47,781 bases of DNA from Frankia sp. AgB1.9 (GCF_016786355.1 NZ_JADWYX010000058.1:8669-56449), one strand, 5' to 3'. Shown: positions 36,342-45,187, numbered from the stretch's first letter. The notes: generated by a model from the letters alone, not told the origin. Numbers and translations are program-made.

Positions 36342-37154
36342 TCAGCTGGCCCGCAGGGTCACGACGTCGCCGGGGGCCAGGCCGAGCCGGCTCGCGGCGG
36401 CGCCGTCGCGCACCGCGAAGGCCGCCATCCCGGCCGAGTCGACGTAGAGCACCAGCTCGCCCGGCCCGACGGACCCGAACGTCACCCCGACGGGCATCCG
36501 CAGCGGCGTGCCCGCGGCCGAGGTCAGTACCTCGGCCCGGCGGCCGGGCACCAGCCCGACGTCGGCGAGCAGATCGCCGGTCGCGGCCAGCTGGACGTTG
36601 CCGAACCGGTCGACGAGCACGACCTCGGCCTCCAGCTCGGCGGCCGGGTCCTCGGCCGCCCGCACCCGGGCGAGCACCGGCGGGAGCTTGACCAGGCCGG
36701 CCGGGTCGACCCGCGCGCCGAGCGCCTCGGGTGCCGTGCCGTTGGCCAGCTCCGCCGCGGCGGGCGCGAACACGTCCCGTCCGTGGAAGGTCGCGGGCAC
36801 GCCCGGCCGGGCCACCAGCGCGACAGCGGCCCGCACCCCGCCGAGCACCGCGGCGGCGGGGGCGAGCAGGCCGTTGTCCGGCCCGACCAGCATCCCGCCC
36901 GGCGTGACCAGCACGATGCCGCGCCGGCTGGTGCCGACTCCCGGGTCGACCACGGCCAGATGCACCGGGACCGGCAGGTAGCGCACCGTCTGGGCCAGCA
37001 CGGCCGCGCCGCGCCGCACGTCGCCCGGGTCGATCAGGTGGCTGATGTCCAGCGCCCGGACCCCACGCCGCAGCAGCACACCGTGGCACGCCGCGACGAA
37101 CCCGTCGGCGAGCCCGTAGTCGGTCAGGAAGCTCACGTGCGGCACAGCATCCAT
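36342..37154 (-). CDS. SAM hydrolase (adenosine-forming), DUF62/fluorinase superfamily
   Basis: A 270-residue enzyme of the S-adenosylmethionine hydroxide adenosyltransferase family, which hydrolyses SAM to adenosine and methionine using water activated by an Asp-Arg-His set. The signature elements are present: FLTDYGLADGFV at the N-terminus, LAVVDPGVGTSRRGI, VGPDNGLLAP and FHGRDVFAPAA. A C-terminal beta-barrel (about 170-270) with LVDRFGNVQL follows. The fluorinase-specific insertion loop is not apparent, so halogenation is unlikely. The gene converges with urate oxidase, 30 bp away. A tandem-repeat spacer lies upstream. The physiological reason for SAM hydrolysis in this family is unsettled. 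Confidence 0.88.
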   Translation of the reverse strand: MDAVPHVSFLTDYGLADGFVAACHGVLLRRGVRALDISHLIDPGDVRRGAAVLAQTVRYLPVPVHLAVVDPGVGTSRRGIVLVTPGGMLVGPDNGLLAPAAAVLGGVRAAVALVARPGVPATFHGRDVFAPAAAELANGTAPEALGARVDPAGLVKLPPVLARVRAAEDPAAELEAEVVLVDRFGNVQLAATGDLLADVGLVPGRRAEVLTSAAGTPLRMPVGVTFGSVGPGELVLYVDSAGMAAFAVRDGAAASRLGLAPGDVVTLRAS

Positions 37155-37190
37155 GCTCTCTCGCCACCCACCAGCCGCCAGCGGGGCCGC

Positions 37191-37280
37191 GCCGTCCGGC
37201 CAGCCGCCGTCCAGCCAACCGCCGTCCGGCCAGCCATCATTGCGCCAAGCATCGTCCAGCCAGGCGTCGCCCAGCCAAGC
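37191..37280. repeat. Six 15-bp tandem repeats in an intergenic spacer
   Basis: Six successive 15-bp units resembling GCCGTCCAGCCAACC or ATCGTCCAGCCAGGC fill the space upstream of the SAM hydrolase start. The fourth unit is the most divergent. All six frames stay open across it because the unit is a multiple of three, but no frame has a ribosome-binding site or recognisable protein. I treat it as a non-coding minisatellite. Confidence 0.75.
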
Positions 37281-37381
37281 GTCGCGGCGAGCACCCGCCG
37301 CAAGTCTTGATCACAAATCCTATGCTCAAACCGGACAGAAACCGGGCAACCCGCCCGGTCGTGGCCGCGTCGCCGGGCCGC

Positions 37382-38572
37382 TCAGATAGCGCCGTCCGCG
37401 CGCAGCCCGGCCAGCTCGGCATCGTCGTAGCCGAGCTCGGTCAGGATCTTCTCGGTGTGCTCGCCGAGCCCCGGCACCGGCTCCAGCCGGGGTGGCGCGT
37501 CCGGGAACTCGACCACGGGGCGCAGCTGGCGGACGGGCCCGGCCGGCGAGTCGATCTCGACCCACCGGTCGCGCGCGGCCAGCTGCGGATGGGTGAGCAC
37601 GTCGGCCATCTCGTTGACCCGCCCGTAGGCGATCCCGGCCGCGTCGAGACGGGCCGTCACCTCCGCCGTCGGCAGCGCGCCGACGACGCCGGCGACCAGC
37701 GCGTCGGTGCGGGCCCGGTTGCGCACCCGTTCCCGGTTGGTCGCGAACTCGGGGTCCTCGGCCAGCTCGGGGCGGCGCAGCAGGCCGGCCGCCAGCCGGG
37801 CCCACTCCCGGTCGTTCTGCACCCCGATCAGCACGCTGTCGCCGTCGCCGGTGGTGAACGCCTCGTAGGGGGCGATCGACGGGTGCCCGACGCCGGCCCT
37901 GGCCGGGGCCCGGCCGGTGTGCTCGGCGAACTGCACGGCGTAGCCGTTCCACTCGGTGATCGCGTCCAGCATCGTCAGGGCGAGCGCCGCGCCCGCGCCG
38001 GTCCGCTCCCGGCGCAGCAGCGCCACCAGGACGGCCTGCGCCGCGTAGGTGCCGGCGGCGACGTCGGCCGCGGCGAACCCGGCCTTCGCCATGTGCTCGG
38101 GCGTGCCGGTCACCGACACCAGGCCGGACTCGGCCTGGATGAGCATGTCGTAGGCGCGCCGGTCGGCGTAGGGACCGGTCGGGCCGTAGCCGGACAGGTC
38201 GACGGCGACCAGCCGCGGGTAGCGCTCCAGCAGCCCGGCCGCGTCCAGGCCGAGCCGGGCGGCGGCGCCGGGCGAGAGGTTCTGGGCGACGACGTCGGCC
38301 CCGGCGACCAGCTTCTCGACGGCCGCCCGGCCGGACGGCACCTTGATGTCGACCGCGAAGGACTCCTTCGACCGGTTCAGCCAGGAGAAGTGCGCTGACA
38401 TCCGGCCGCGGACGGCGTCGTCATAGGCACGGGCGAAGTCGCCGGCCCCAGGCCGTTCGATTTTGATCACTCGGGCGCCGTACTCGGCGAGGTGACGGGT
38501 CGCGAATGGCAGCGCGACCGCGTGTTCCAGGCTGACGACGGTCATTCCGGCAAGCGGCAGCACGTCCAGCAC
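37382..38572 (-). CDS. CaiB/BaiF family (class III) CoA-transferase
   Basis: A 396-residue enzyme that moves CoA between carboxylic acids via an enzyme-bound anhydride. The N-terminal Rossmann part has VVSLEHAVALPFATRHLAEYGARVIKIE and RPGAGDFAR; the acceptor Asp lies in AYDMLIQAESGL; the C-terminal part has LIGVQNDREWARL and AGIAYGRVNEMADVLTHPQL. These are standard for the family (formyl-CoA, carnitine, bile-acid and succinyl-CoA transferases). GTG 38572 begins at LDVLPLAGMTVV, where homology starts; the frame continues upstream without it. Exact substrates are unknown. It is divergent from the DUF3099 gene. Confidence 0.88.
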   Translation of the reverse strand: MLDVLPLAGMTVVSLEHAVALPFATRHLAEYGARVIKIERPGAGDFARAYDDAVRGRMSAHFSWLNRSKESFAVDIKVPSGRAAVEKLVAGADVVAQNLSPGAAARLGLDAAGLLERYPRLVAVDLSGYGPTGPYADRRAYDMLIQAESGLVSVTGTPEHMAKAGFAAADVAAGTYAAQAVLVALLRRERTGAGAALALTMLDAITEWNGYAVQFAEHTGRAPARAGVGHPSIAPYEAFTTGDGDSVLIGVQNDREWARLAAGLLRRPELAEDPEFATNRERVRNRARTDALVAGVVGALPTAEVTARLDAAGIAYGRVNEMADVLTHPQLAARDRWVEIDSPAGPVRQLRPVVEFPDAPPRLEPVPGLGEHTEKILTELGYDDAELAGLRADGAI

Positions 38573-38722
38573 ACTAGGGCGGCGGCGACCGATGCGTCGC
38601 CCGTTCGCCCGCTCCGGGCCCGACCAGGCGTCCGCGGCGCGGAAGGCGGACAATGGTCGGTTGGCGGCAGTTTGCGGGCGCCTCGGCCATGAGCCCCCGC
38701 CGAGCGGGGCGACCAGCTCGGC

Positions 38723-38758
38723 CGAGACACGGGCGCGAGCCGAGACACGGGCGCGAAC
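38723..38758. repeat. Two 18-bp direct repeats before the DUF3099 gene
   Basis: CGAGACACGGGCGCGAGC is followed directly by CGAGACACGGGCGCGAAC, then decays into related GAGAGACCGCGAGCCGGGAG sequence up to about 38790. It lies just upstream of the preferred start of the DUF3099 protein. Confidence 0.6.
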
Positions 38759-38805
38759 CGAGAGACCGCGAGCCGGGAGACCGTGCCGAGAGACAGGGAG
38801 CGGGC

Positions 38806-39318
38806 GTGCGTATCTGGCGGCGGCGACAGCCGGTGCTGATCACCTCAGCGGCCGACCCGCGCCATGTCGACATCCGCCGCCGCGAGGGCCAGTACCTCTT
38901 CTGGATGGCCGTGCGCGTGCTGTGCTTCGTGCTCGCGGTGCTGCTCTTCCACGGGTGGGCCAGGTTTGTCGCGATCGCGGCCGCGCTGGTCATCCCGTGG
39001 GTGGCCGTCGTGGTCGCCAACGGCGGGCCGGCACCGTCGCGGCGCCGCCCGGCTGGCTACGCCGACGCGGCCCACCCCCTCGGAGGCGGCGCGAGGCCCC
39101 TGGAGTCCGGCCGGCATACCGTCGTCGACGCCGACGATCCGCGAGCGGATCCGGGCCAGGGCCAGCCGCCGGAGCCTCCCGTCGAGGACAACCTCGCCGG
39201 CCCGTGGCCACCCGAGGACCAGCCTCCGTTCGCCCCGCCCTACGTGCCCCCGCCGCCGCGGGGCGAGGTCGGCTTCTTCGGCCCCCGCCGCCCGCCGCGC
39301 GCCGACCGCCGCCGATAG
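38806..39318 (+). CDS. DUF3099 family membrane protein
   Basis: A protein of about 170 residues found across actinobacteria. The family core is at the N-terminus: PVLITSAADPRHVDIRRREG, then two hydrophobic segments (MAVRVLCFVLAVLLFHGW and FVAIAAALVIPWVAVVVANG). A long, probably disordered Pro-rich cytoplasmic tail (about 90-170) ends with FGPRRPPRADRRR. The function is unknown. GTG 38806 (VRIWRRRQ) is chosen because AGGGAG lies about five bases upstream and the region before it is a tandem repeat; the frame is open back to 38653. It is convergent with the MDMPI-type gene. Confidence 0.75.
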   Translation: MRIWRRRQPVLITSAADPRHVDIRRREGQYLFWMAVRVLCFVLAVLLFHGWARFVAIAAALVIPWVAVVVANGGPAPSRRRPAGYADAAHPLGGGARPLESGRHTVVDADDPRADPGQGQPPEPPVEDNLAGPWPPEDQPPFAPPYVPPPPRGEVGFFGPRRPPRADRRR

Positions 39319-39385
39319 GCGACGGCGGGCCTCGTCTGGCAGGCCAGGACCCGCGCCCCGACGGCTGCCCGCTCTGGGGGCCGGT

Positions 39386-40159
39386 TCAGGTGATGCGGGC
39401 CAGCTCGCGCCACAGACCGAGCACGGCCGGGTCGCCGTCAACCGTGAGCCGCTCGGTCCCGACCCGGTTCCACAGGAACAGGTACAGGTCGCCGGCCCGG
39501 CCCGCCAGGGCGCAGTCCGCCGGCTCGACGGCCTGGACCACGGTCCGGGCGCCCGGACCGATCCGGATCGTCCAGCCGGCGTCGGCGTCCGCGGCCCGGA
39601 TCGAGAGCGCGACCGGCTCGGGCGAGACCAGGCCACGGTGGCGCTGCGCGTAGAACCCGCCCAGCAGCTCGTCGATCCCGTCCGCGGCGAAGGCCGTCGG
39701 CACGCCCGACGGCTCCCCCGCGTCGCCGGAATAGATCTGTCCGGACGCGGCGAGCGCGAGCTCGGCGTCCACCCGGTGGACCGCCGTCTCATGTGCCTGC
39801 CGGCGGGCCCAGAACGCCAGCGGCGACGGCGCGCCCGGCCACAGCGTCCAGCAGGCCACCGCCGGGTCGGCGTTCGCCAGCGCGTCGACGAGCGCCGCGT
39901 GCCCGTCCGTGAACCAGGCGAGCAGCTCGCCGTCCGGCAGGACCAGCTCGCCGTCGCCCTCGATCGGCCGCGGTGCGCCGTGGCCCTCCTGGACGTAGGA
40001 CGCCGCCCAGCGGTGGACGCAGCCGGTCTGGGTCACCAGGTCGCGGACCCGCCAGCCCGGGGCGGACGGAACCTCGGCGTCGAACCCGGCGAGCGCGGCC
40101 GCCGCGGCCAGCCGGGCGCCGTCGTCGCGCAGCGACGCGAGGTGCCCGTCGATCCCCAT
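39386..40159 (-). CDS. Mycothiol-dependent maleylpyruvate isomerase-type protein (DinB-like)
   Basis: A 257-residue protein with the MDMPI N-terminal helical bundle (about 1-150) and C-terminal domain (about 165-257). WRVRDLVTQTGCVHRWAASY and FWARRQAHETAVHRVDAE carry the His/Glu/His residues that bind a divalent metal in the DinB/mycothiol-transferase superfamily. DLYLFLWNRVGTERLTVDGD near the end is the C-terminal domain signature. Members use mycothiol for isomerisation or detoxification, but many are uncharacterised. ATG 40159 is given; GTG 40165 two codons upstream has a better-spaced AGGGAAAGG. It is divergent from the glycosyltransferase at 40357. Confidence 0.82.
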   Translation of the reverse strand: MGIDGHLASLRDDGARLAAAAALAGFDAEVPSAPGWRVRDLVTQTGCVHRWAASYVQEGHGAPRPIEGDGELVLPDGELLAWFTDGHAALVDALANADPAVACWTLWPGAPSPLAFWARRQAHETAVHRVDAELALAASGQIYSGDAGEPSGVPTAFAADGIDELLGGFYAQRHRGLVSPEPVALSIRAADADAGWTIRIGPGARTVVQAVEPADCALAGRAGDLYLFLWNRVGTERLTVDGDPAVLGLWRELARIT

Positions 40160-40356
40160 GGCCACGATGTCGCCTTTCCCTGGCACCGCCGTCCGTTTGG
40201 GCGACATCTCCGCGACGGACGGACATCGCGGACGTCCTACGGCACGGCTAACAAAGCCAGCCCACCGGACAAGCACTACTTAGCTGTGGCGCAACGTTCA
40301 TGTTGTGGCCGACTGATGGTATTCGTCTGCGCCACCAGCCCTGTCACCGTGACGTT

Positions 40357-41511
40357 GTGCGCGTAGCGGTGGTCACCGAATCGTTTCTCCCTCACGTGGA
40401 CGGGGTGACCAACACCGTCTGCCGCGTCCTGGAGCATTTGAAGGCCGAAGGGCACCAGGCTCTGGTGGTCGCGCCGTCGCCCGGTCCCAGGGCGATCGCC
40501 GACGCACCCCGGATCTACGCGGACGCGCCGGTGCTCTGGGCCCCGTCGGCCCCGCTGCCCGGCTACCCGCAGTTCCGGTTCGCGACCCCGTGGCCCAGCC
40601 TCACGCCGACGCTGCGGGCCTTCGCCCCGGACATCGTGCATCTGGCCGCTCCCGCCGGGCTCGGCGCGCAGGCCGCGTATGCGGCCCACCGGCTCGGCGT
40701 GCCGAGCGTCGCGGTCTACCAGACCGACCTCGCCGGCTTCGCCCGCCGCTACGGCCTGGCCGCGCTCGACCGCGGCATCTGGCGGTGGCTCGCGACCGTG
40801 CACCGGCTCGCCGCCCGGACGCTGGCGCCGTCGTGGGACGCCGTCGACGCGCTGGTCGGCGCGGGGGTGCAGCGGGTCGCCCGCTGGCGGCGCGGGGTCG
40901 ACCTGGAGCGGTTCAACCCCGGGCACCGGGACGAGCAACTGCGCGCCCGGCTCGCGCCGGCGGGCGAGGTGCTCGTCGGCTACGTCGGCCGGCTGGCGAA
41001 GGAGAAGGGCGTCGAGCTGCTCGGCGCCGTCAGCGACCTGCCCGGCACCCGGCTGGTGGTCGTCGGCGACGGGCCGGAGCGGGCCCGCCTGGAGCGGCAG
41101 CTGCCCGGTGCCGCGTTCCTCGGCTTCCAGTCCGGGCTGGAGCTCTCCTCGGCGCTCGCGAGCCTCGACGTGTTCGTGCACACCGGCCAGTACGAGACGT
41201 TCTGCCAGGCGGCCCAGGAGGCGAAGGCCAGCGGGGTGCCGGTGGTCGGCCCGGCCGCCGGCGGGCTGCTCGACGTCGTCGAGCACGGCCGGACCGGACT
41301 GCACTACCGGCCGGGCGACCCGACCGCGCTGCGTGCCGAGGTCGACCGGCTGGTCGGCGACGTCTCCAGCCGGGTCGCGATGGGCGTCGCCGCCCGCGAC
41401 TCGGTGGCCGACTGCGGCTGGCGCGCGATCGGCGACGAGCTGCTCGGCCACTACCGCGACGTGCTCGGCGCCAACGTGGGCGCCGCCCGCGACGCCGACG
41501 CCTGGCGATGA
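40357..41511 (+). CDS. GT4 glycosyltransferase, GDP-mannose-dependent mannosyltransferase-like (MgtA type)
   Basis: A 384-residue GT-B retaining glycosyltransferase. It opens VAVVTESFLPHVDGVTNTV, where the Gly-containing loop contacts the acceptor. The C-terminal nucleotide-sugar half has VGYVGRLAKEKGVELL, VVGDGPERARLE and HTGQYETFCQAAQEAKASG, the E-x7-E motif. The pattern is closest to actinobacterial alpha-mannosyltransferases such as MgtA, which build glycolipid or lipomannan precursors at the cytoplasmic face. GTG 40357 fits the domain start; there is no obvious Shine-Dalgarno, so a leaderless mRNA is possible. Another GT4 gene follows 275 bp later on the same strand; that gap shows no gene. 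Confidence 0.85.
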   Translation: MRVAVVTESFLPHVDGVTNTVCRVLEHLKAEGHQALVVAPSPGPRAIADAPRIYADAPVLWAPSAPLPGYPQFRFATPWPSLTPTLRAFAPDIVHLAAPAGLGAQAAYAAHRLGVPSVAVYQTDLAGFARRYGLAALDRGIWRWLATVHRLAARTLAPSWDAVDALVGAGVQRVARWRRGVDLERFNPGHRDEQLRARLAPAGEVLVGYVGRLAKEKGVELLGAVSDLPGTRLVVVGDGPERARLERQLPGAAFLGFQSGLELSSALASLDVFVHTGQYETFCQAAQEAKASGVPVVGPAAGGLLDVVEHGRTGLHYRPGDPTALRAEVDRLVGDVSSRVAMGVAARDSVADCGWRAIGDELLGHYRDVLGANVGAARDADAWR

Positions 41512-41795
41512 GCCGGGCGCGGGTGTCGACGGGACCGCTCCGCCTGGCCGGGCGACGGGGCCCGGCCACCATCTGTCCGGGCCACCGTCGGCCCTGACGA
41601 CCGCCACTCCCAACCCCCACCCCGACGAACCGGACCGGACCTGCCGCGCCGCGGCCAGGCGCCGGACCACGCTGGCCTGCCCTGACCCGGACGGCCGACC
41701 CACCTGCCCCGCCGGGGCGGTGGACCGACCAGAGAGAGCACCAGCCCGCCGCGCGGCGTCCGCCGGGGCGCGCGGGCCGACGGAAGGTGGGCCCG

Positions 41796-42980
41796 ATGAG
41801 GATCGCGCAGGTCGCCAACTTCGTGGCGCCGACGTCTGGCGGCATCCGCACGACGCTGCGGCACCTGGCCGCGGGCTATGTCGCCGCCGGCCACGAGGTG
41901 GTCCGGGTGCTGCCGGCCCGGCGCGACGGGGTACGCCACGTCGACGGGGTCACCACACTGATGGTCCGGTCTCCGTTGGTACCCGGAACCCCCTACCGCA
42001 TGATCACCGAGCCGTGGCGGGTCACGGCGATGCTCGACGAGGCACGCCCGACCCACCTCGAGGTGCACGACCGCACGACGCTGCGCCGGCTGGGCCGGTG
42101 GGCGCGCCGCAACGGCGTGCACTCGCTGGTCGTGTCGCACGAGCGGCTCGACCGGCTGCTGGGCGCCAAGACCCCGGCGTCGCTGCGTGGCGTGCTGCCG
42201 GTGCGCGCGGCCGCGGACGTCACGAACCGGACGCTGGCCGCCGGCTACGACACGGTGGTGACGACGACCCGCTGGGCCGCGGCCGAGTTCCTGCGCCTCG
42301 GGGTGAACAACCTGCGCCAGGTGCCGCTGGGCGTCGACCTGGACCGGTTCGGCACCGAGTGGGCCGACCGGTCGCTGCGGCGGGCGTTCGCCCGCGACTC
42401 GGACGTGCTGCTCGTCGCGATCAGCCGGATGGACCCGGAGAAGCGGGTCGACATCGCGATCGACGCGCTCGCCGAGCTGGTCCGCCGCAAGGTGCCGGCC
42501 CGCCTGGTGCTGGCCGGCGACGGCAGCGGGCGCAAGGAGCTGGAGCGCCGGGCTGCCGGGCTGCCGGTCGTGTTCCTCGGGTTCGTCGCCGACCGCCAGC
42601 GGCTCTCAGCGCTGCTGGCCAGCGCCGACGTCGGCCTGGCCCCCGGGCCGGTCGAGACGTTCGGCCTGGCGGCACTGGAAGCGATGGCGAGTGCCACGCC
42701 GGTGGTGGTGCACCATGGCAGTGCGATGGCCGAGCTGCTCGACCCGCGCTGCGGCCGGGTCGCCGCCGGCTGCGGCTACGGTTTCGCCGACGCGATCGAG
42801 GAGGTCCTCGCGCTCGACGAGGCCGACCGGCGAGTGGCCGCCCGCGCCCGCGCCGAGATGTTCCCCTGGTCCGCCACCGTCGAGGGCTTCCTGTCCGTCC
42901 ACGGCCTGGCCGTGCCGCCGGCCCAGGCCGCGATCGCGCTGCCGCCAGCCGACGGGACCGACCTGCCCCGCGCCGCCTGA
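41796..42980 (+). CDS. GT4 glycosyltransferase
   Basis: A 394-residue GT-B enzyme. It begins MRIAQVANFVAPTSGGIRTTL and has SHERLDRLLG in the acceptor half. The donor half contains ISRMDPEKRVDIAIDAL, VLAGDGSGRKELE and PVETFGLAALEAMASATPVV, with both glutamates of the E-x7-E motif. Donor and acceptor cannot be read; proximity to the MgtA-like gene suggests a related mannolipid or cell-envelope glycan step. ATG 41796 is preferred because GGAAGGTGG lies five bases before it; GTG 41787 is inside that site. An Ala/Pro-rich tail of about 30 residues follows the domain. Confidence 0.85.
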   Translation: MRIAQVANFVAPTSGGIRTTLRHLAAGYVAAGHEVVRVLPARRDGVRHVDGVTTLMVRSPLVPGTPYRMITEPWRVTAMLDEARPTHLEVHDRTTLRRLGRWARRNGVHSLVVSHERLDRLLGAKTPASLRGVLPVRAAADVTNRTLAAGYDTVVTTTRWAAAEFLRLGVNNLRQVPLGVDLDRFGTEWADRSLRRAFARDSDVLLVAISRMDPEKRVDIAIDALAELVRRKVPARLVLAGDGSGRKELERRAAGLPVVFLGFVADRQRLSALLASADVGLAPGPVETFGLAALEAMASATPVVVHHGSAMAELLDPRCGRVAAGCGYGFADAIEEVLALDEADRRVAARARAEMFPWSATVEGFLSVHGLAVPPAQAAIALPPADGTDLPRAA

Positions 42981-43138
42981 CCGGAGCCGGCCCCGCCCGT
43001 CCGGGCGCCGTCTTTGCCGACCGCCAAAGGGCCGGCGGCGGCCCCGCACGCCGGTTACCTGGACGAATAACCCGCGGTAGGGCACGTTCTGTTCCGGTCG
43101 GGGCCACATCTCGCGCCGGAAGTGCCTACCGTAGGCGC

Positions 43139-43927
43139 GTGTACCACGCACTGCTGCCCGCGCCCCGGTCAGGACTCCTGACCGGGTGGGGCAACGCCTG
43201 GCTGGCCGGGCTCGTCGGCTCCGACGACGTCCTGACGCATATCCACGGGACGCTCGGGCCCGGCCGGCACACGATCGGCGACGAGCCGCTCGTGCTCGGT
43301 CTCGGCGCGCTGCGCTCCGCCCGGGCCGAGCGGTTCCGCCTGATCCTGCCGGTGCCGGGCGACGTGTCCGGCCTGCCCGGCCCGCCGGAGGTCAACGCCG
43401 ACGCGCTCGCGGCCGGCGAGGCGGTGCTGGTCCTCGGCCCCAGCCCGTCGCTGCTGCTGGTGCCGACGGTCGAGGTGCACGGGCCGGCCGTCGAGGGAGC
43501 GCTGGAGTCGGTCCACTGGCGGGTCCTGCCCGCCGCCCGGGTGCCGGCGCCGCCGGCCCCGGTCCGGGCCGCCGAGTACGAGCTGGCCCAGGCGATCGCG
43601 TCGACGACGTCGGCGCTGCTGGACCTGGACATCGCCGCCGCCCGTCCCGAGGTGCTCGCGCTGCTGCGGGACCGGGCCGAGGAGGAGCCCGGCCCGGGCC
43701 TCGGCCCCGGGTACCCGCCGGTCGCGCACGCGCTGCTGGCCCGGGCCGAACGGCTGCACGCCCTGCTGGACCTCGCGGCCCTGGACGACGGTGCCGCCGT
43801 CACGGCCGGCGAGATCGGCCGCCGCAGCGCCGCGCTGCGCGGCCTGTCCGCGGCCGTCCGCCGCGCCTATGAGGCGGCCTACGACGCGTTCGACCCCAAC
43901 CACGCGACATCCCCGCCGTCCCGCTGA
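43139..43927 (+). CDS. Conserved hypothetical actinobacterial protein
   Basis: A 262-residue soluble protein I cannot assign. It opens (V)YHALLPAPRSGLLTGWGNAWLAGLVGSDDV and has strands ending VLVLGPSPSLLLVPTVE and VHWRVLPAARVP. The C-terminal half is helical with AEYELAQAIASTTSALLDLDIA and repeated Ala/Leu/Arg. No signal peptide, membrane segment or catalytic motif is seen. The GTG start is preceded by CTACCGTAGG, a poor ribosome-binding site. It follows the second glycosyltransferase by 158 bp. The upstream spacer contains no recognised element except the inverted GCCCG/CGGGC near 42998. Confidence 0.55.
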   Translation: MYHALLPAPRSGLLTGWGNAWLAGLVGSDDVLTHIHGTLGPGRHTIGDEPLVLGLGALRSARAERFRLILPVPGDVSGLPGPPEVNADALAAGEAVLVLGPSPSLLLVPTVEVHGPAVEGALESVHWRVLPAARVPAPPAPVRAAEYELAQAIASTTSALLDLDIAAARPEVLALLRDRAEEEPGPGLGPGYPPVAHALLARAERLHALLDLAALDDGAAVTAGEIGRRSAALRGLSAAVRRAYEAAYDAFDPNHATSPPSR

Positions 43928-44349
43928 CCGGAGCCGGTTACGGCCCGCACGGAGCCCCTCGCGAGGTGGCCGCGAGCGGCGACCGGGCGCTGGCCGTCGA
44001 CGCACAGGGCAAGCCGGTCCCATCGGCGCAGGACCTGTACCGGCGGCGCGCCGAGAGGCACGCCGCCGGTAACCCCCCGCCCGGTAGCAAGGTCCCCCCG
44101 CTTAAAGACCTTGCATTAGAGACCTTAGTCCCTATGGCGCAGTGCCACTCAAGCCCCCGACCGGGTGCCGTTAGCCGCGGCATTCTTCCCAACGTTCGGG
44201 CGCCCAAAGGTGGGAATACGACGAGGCAGTAGGCCGGAAGCCACGGCGGCGCGCGAATATCGACCGAGAATGAGCCGGGCGCAGCCTATCGAGGCGGCGG
44301 CGGGCCGGAAACCACACGAGACCACGTCGTTTGGGACTGACGGCCCGGC
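43928..44349. other. Intergenic region without confident gene
   Basis: A convergent 420-bp region. A short frame at 43966-44232 (88 codons) has no family features. Visible structure: two near copies of TTAAAGACCTTG/TTAGAGACCTTA at 44102-44128, and a TTCCCA...TGGGAA inverted repeat around GGGCGCCC (about 44186-44216) that may terminate transcription from either side. No tRNA fold was found. Confidence 0.4.
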
Positions 44350-44865
44350 TCAGTTCAGGCGCGGACAGAAGTGGCCGTCCGGGCCGTCGGGCCGGCCGCA
44401 CAGCACGCAGGACGGCCGGCCGGCGGCGACGATGCTGCGCGCCCGCTCGATGAACGCCCGGGTCTGCTGGATCGAGAGCCCGACCCGCAGCGAGTCGAGG
44501 TCCTCCTCGCTGACCGGGGTCCCGAGCTGGCTCTGCGAGAGCCCGGCGGCCTCGACGAACACGCGCCGGCCGTCCCACGAGACGGTCAGCTGGCCGAGGT
44601 GGAAGTCCTCCTCGAACGGCGCCTCCAGCGGCGCGAGGTCGACCTCGACGTCGGCGGCGGCCGGAACGGGGACACCCTGCTGCTGGCCGACCTGGCCGAG
44701 CAGCGCCGACAGGCCCTCGGCCAGCGCGGTCACCTCGGCCTTCTCCAGGCCGATGGTCACGAGCTGGCCGGACTGAGCGGCCTGAAGATAGAAGGCGCGC
44801 TCGCCCGGCTGCCCGACGGTCCCGACCACGAACCGCTCCGGCGGGTCGAACACGAATCGTTGCAT
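44350..44865 (-). CDS. DUF3090 family protein
   Basis: A 171-residue protein found throughout actinobacteria, function unknown. The family pattern is clear: QRFVFDPPERFVVGTVGQPG, then AFYLQAAQSGQLVTIGLEKAEV, WDGRRVFVEA and a C-terminal treble-clef-like CVLCGRPDGPDGHFCPRLN. Its cysteines (Cys-x2-Cys and a later Cys) with a His could bind zinc. ATG 44865 aligns with the family start; an in-frame codon at 44895 adds ten unlikely residues. In other actinobacteria it usually sits with a histidine-phosphatase gene and a kinase-like gene; neither is here. Confidence 0.85.
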   Translation of the reverse strand: MQRFVFDPPERFVVGTVGQPGERAFYLQAAQSGQLVTIGLEKAEVTALAEGLSALLGQVGQQQGVPVPAAADVEVDLAPLEAPFEEDFHLGQLTVSWDGRRVFVEAAGLSQSQLGTPVSEEDLDSLRVGLSIQQTRAFIERARSIVAAGRPSCVLCGRPDGPDGHFCPRLN

Positions 44866-44928
44866 GCCTGCGTACACTCCGTCAGTTCCGGCCACGGGGT
44901 CGTTCCCCGAGACGCGTCACGGCCTCCA

Positions 44929-44980
44929 GAAGGTCGACCGACCTTCCTCGAACAGGGTCTGTTCGGCCGGTATTCCGGCC
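44929..44980. terminator. Three adjacent hairpins downstream of ferrochelatase
   Basis: GAAGGTCG-AC-CGACCTTC (44929-44946), CGAACA-GGGTC-TGTTCG (44949-44965) and GGCCGG-TATT-CCGGCC (44965-44980) are three perfect small inverted repeats in a row. They lie between the end of the ferrochelatase gene and the start of the DUF3090 gene, both minus-strand. They probably end the fabG-hemH transcript or structure the DUF3090 leader. No gene is seen in 44866-45187. Confidence 0.5.
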
Positions 44981-45187
44981 GGGTCCACGGTATCCAGGCG
45001 GATCACGTGGCACGCCCTGCGACCTAACGCCTGTGCCGCCTCGGCGGGCCGGCCGGACGCTCGAAGGATCCTACGTCCAGTATCCCCGCCCAACGGGCGG
45101 ACCGCCCGGGCCCGCGGCCGGGCCACCCGGGCCTGGCTACCGGAGCACCGGGCTCATCGGGACGTGGCACTCGTCGCGAGGTCGCGT

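Noticed and set aside
36342..37154. Fluorinase/chlorinase
   Set aside because: The superfamily is right, but the insertion loop of halogenases is not seen; the short DUF62 SAM-hydrolase form fits better.
37191..37280. CRISPR-like array
   Set aside because: Units are contiguous 15-bp repeats with no unique spacers and no cas genes nearby.
43966..44232. 88-codon plus-strand frame
   Set aside because: No homology signal or Shine-Dalgarno; the second half covers an inverted repeat. Left as intergenic, though not excluded.
44949..44965. CGAACA...TGTTCG as a LexA (SOS) box
   Set aside because: Actinobacterial LexA boxes have CGAAC and GTTCG separated by four bases; here seven bases intervene.
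44917..45126. 69-codon minus-strand frame between hemH and the DUF3090 gene
   Set aside because: No ribosome-binding site, no recognisable features, and it runs through the three hairpins.
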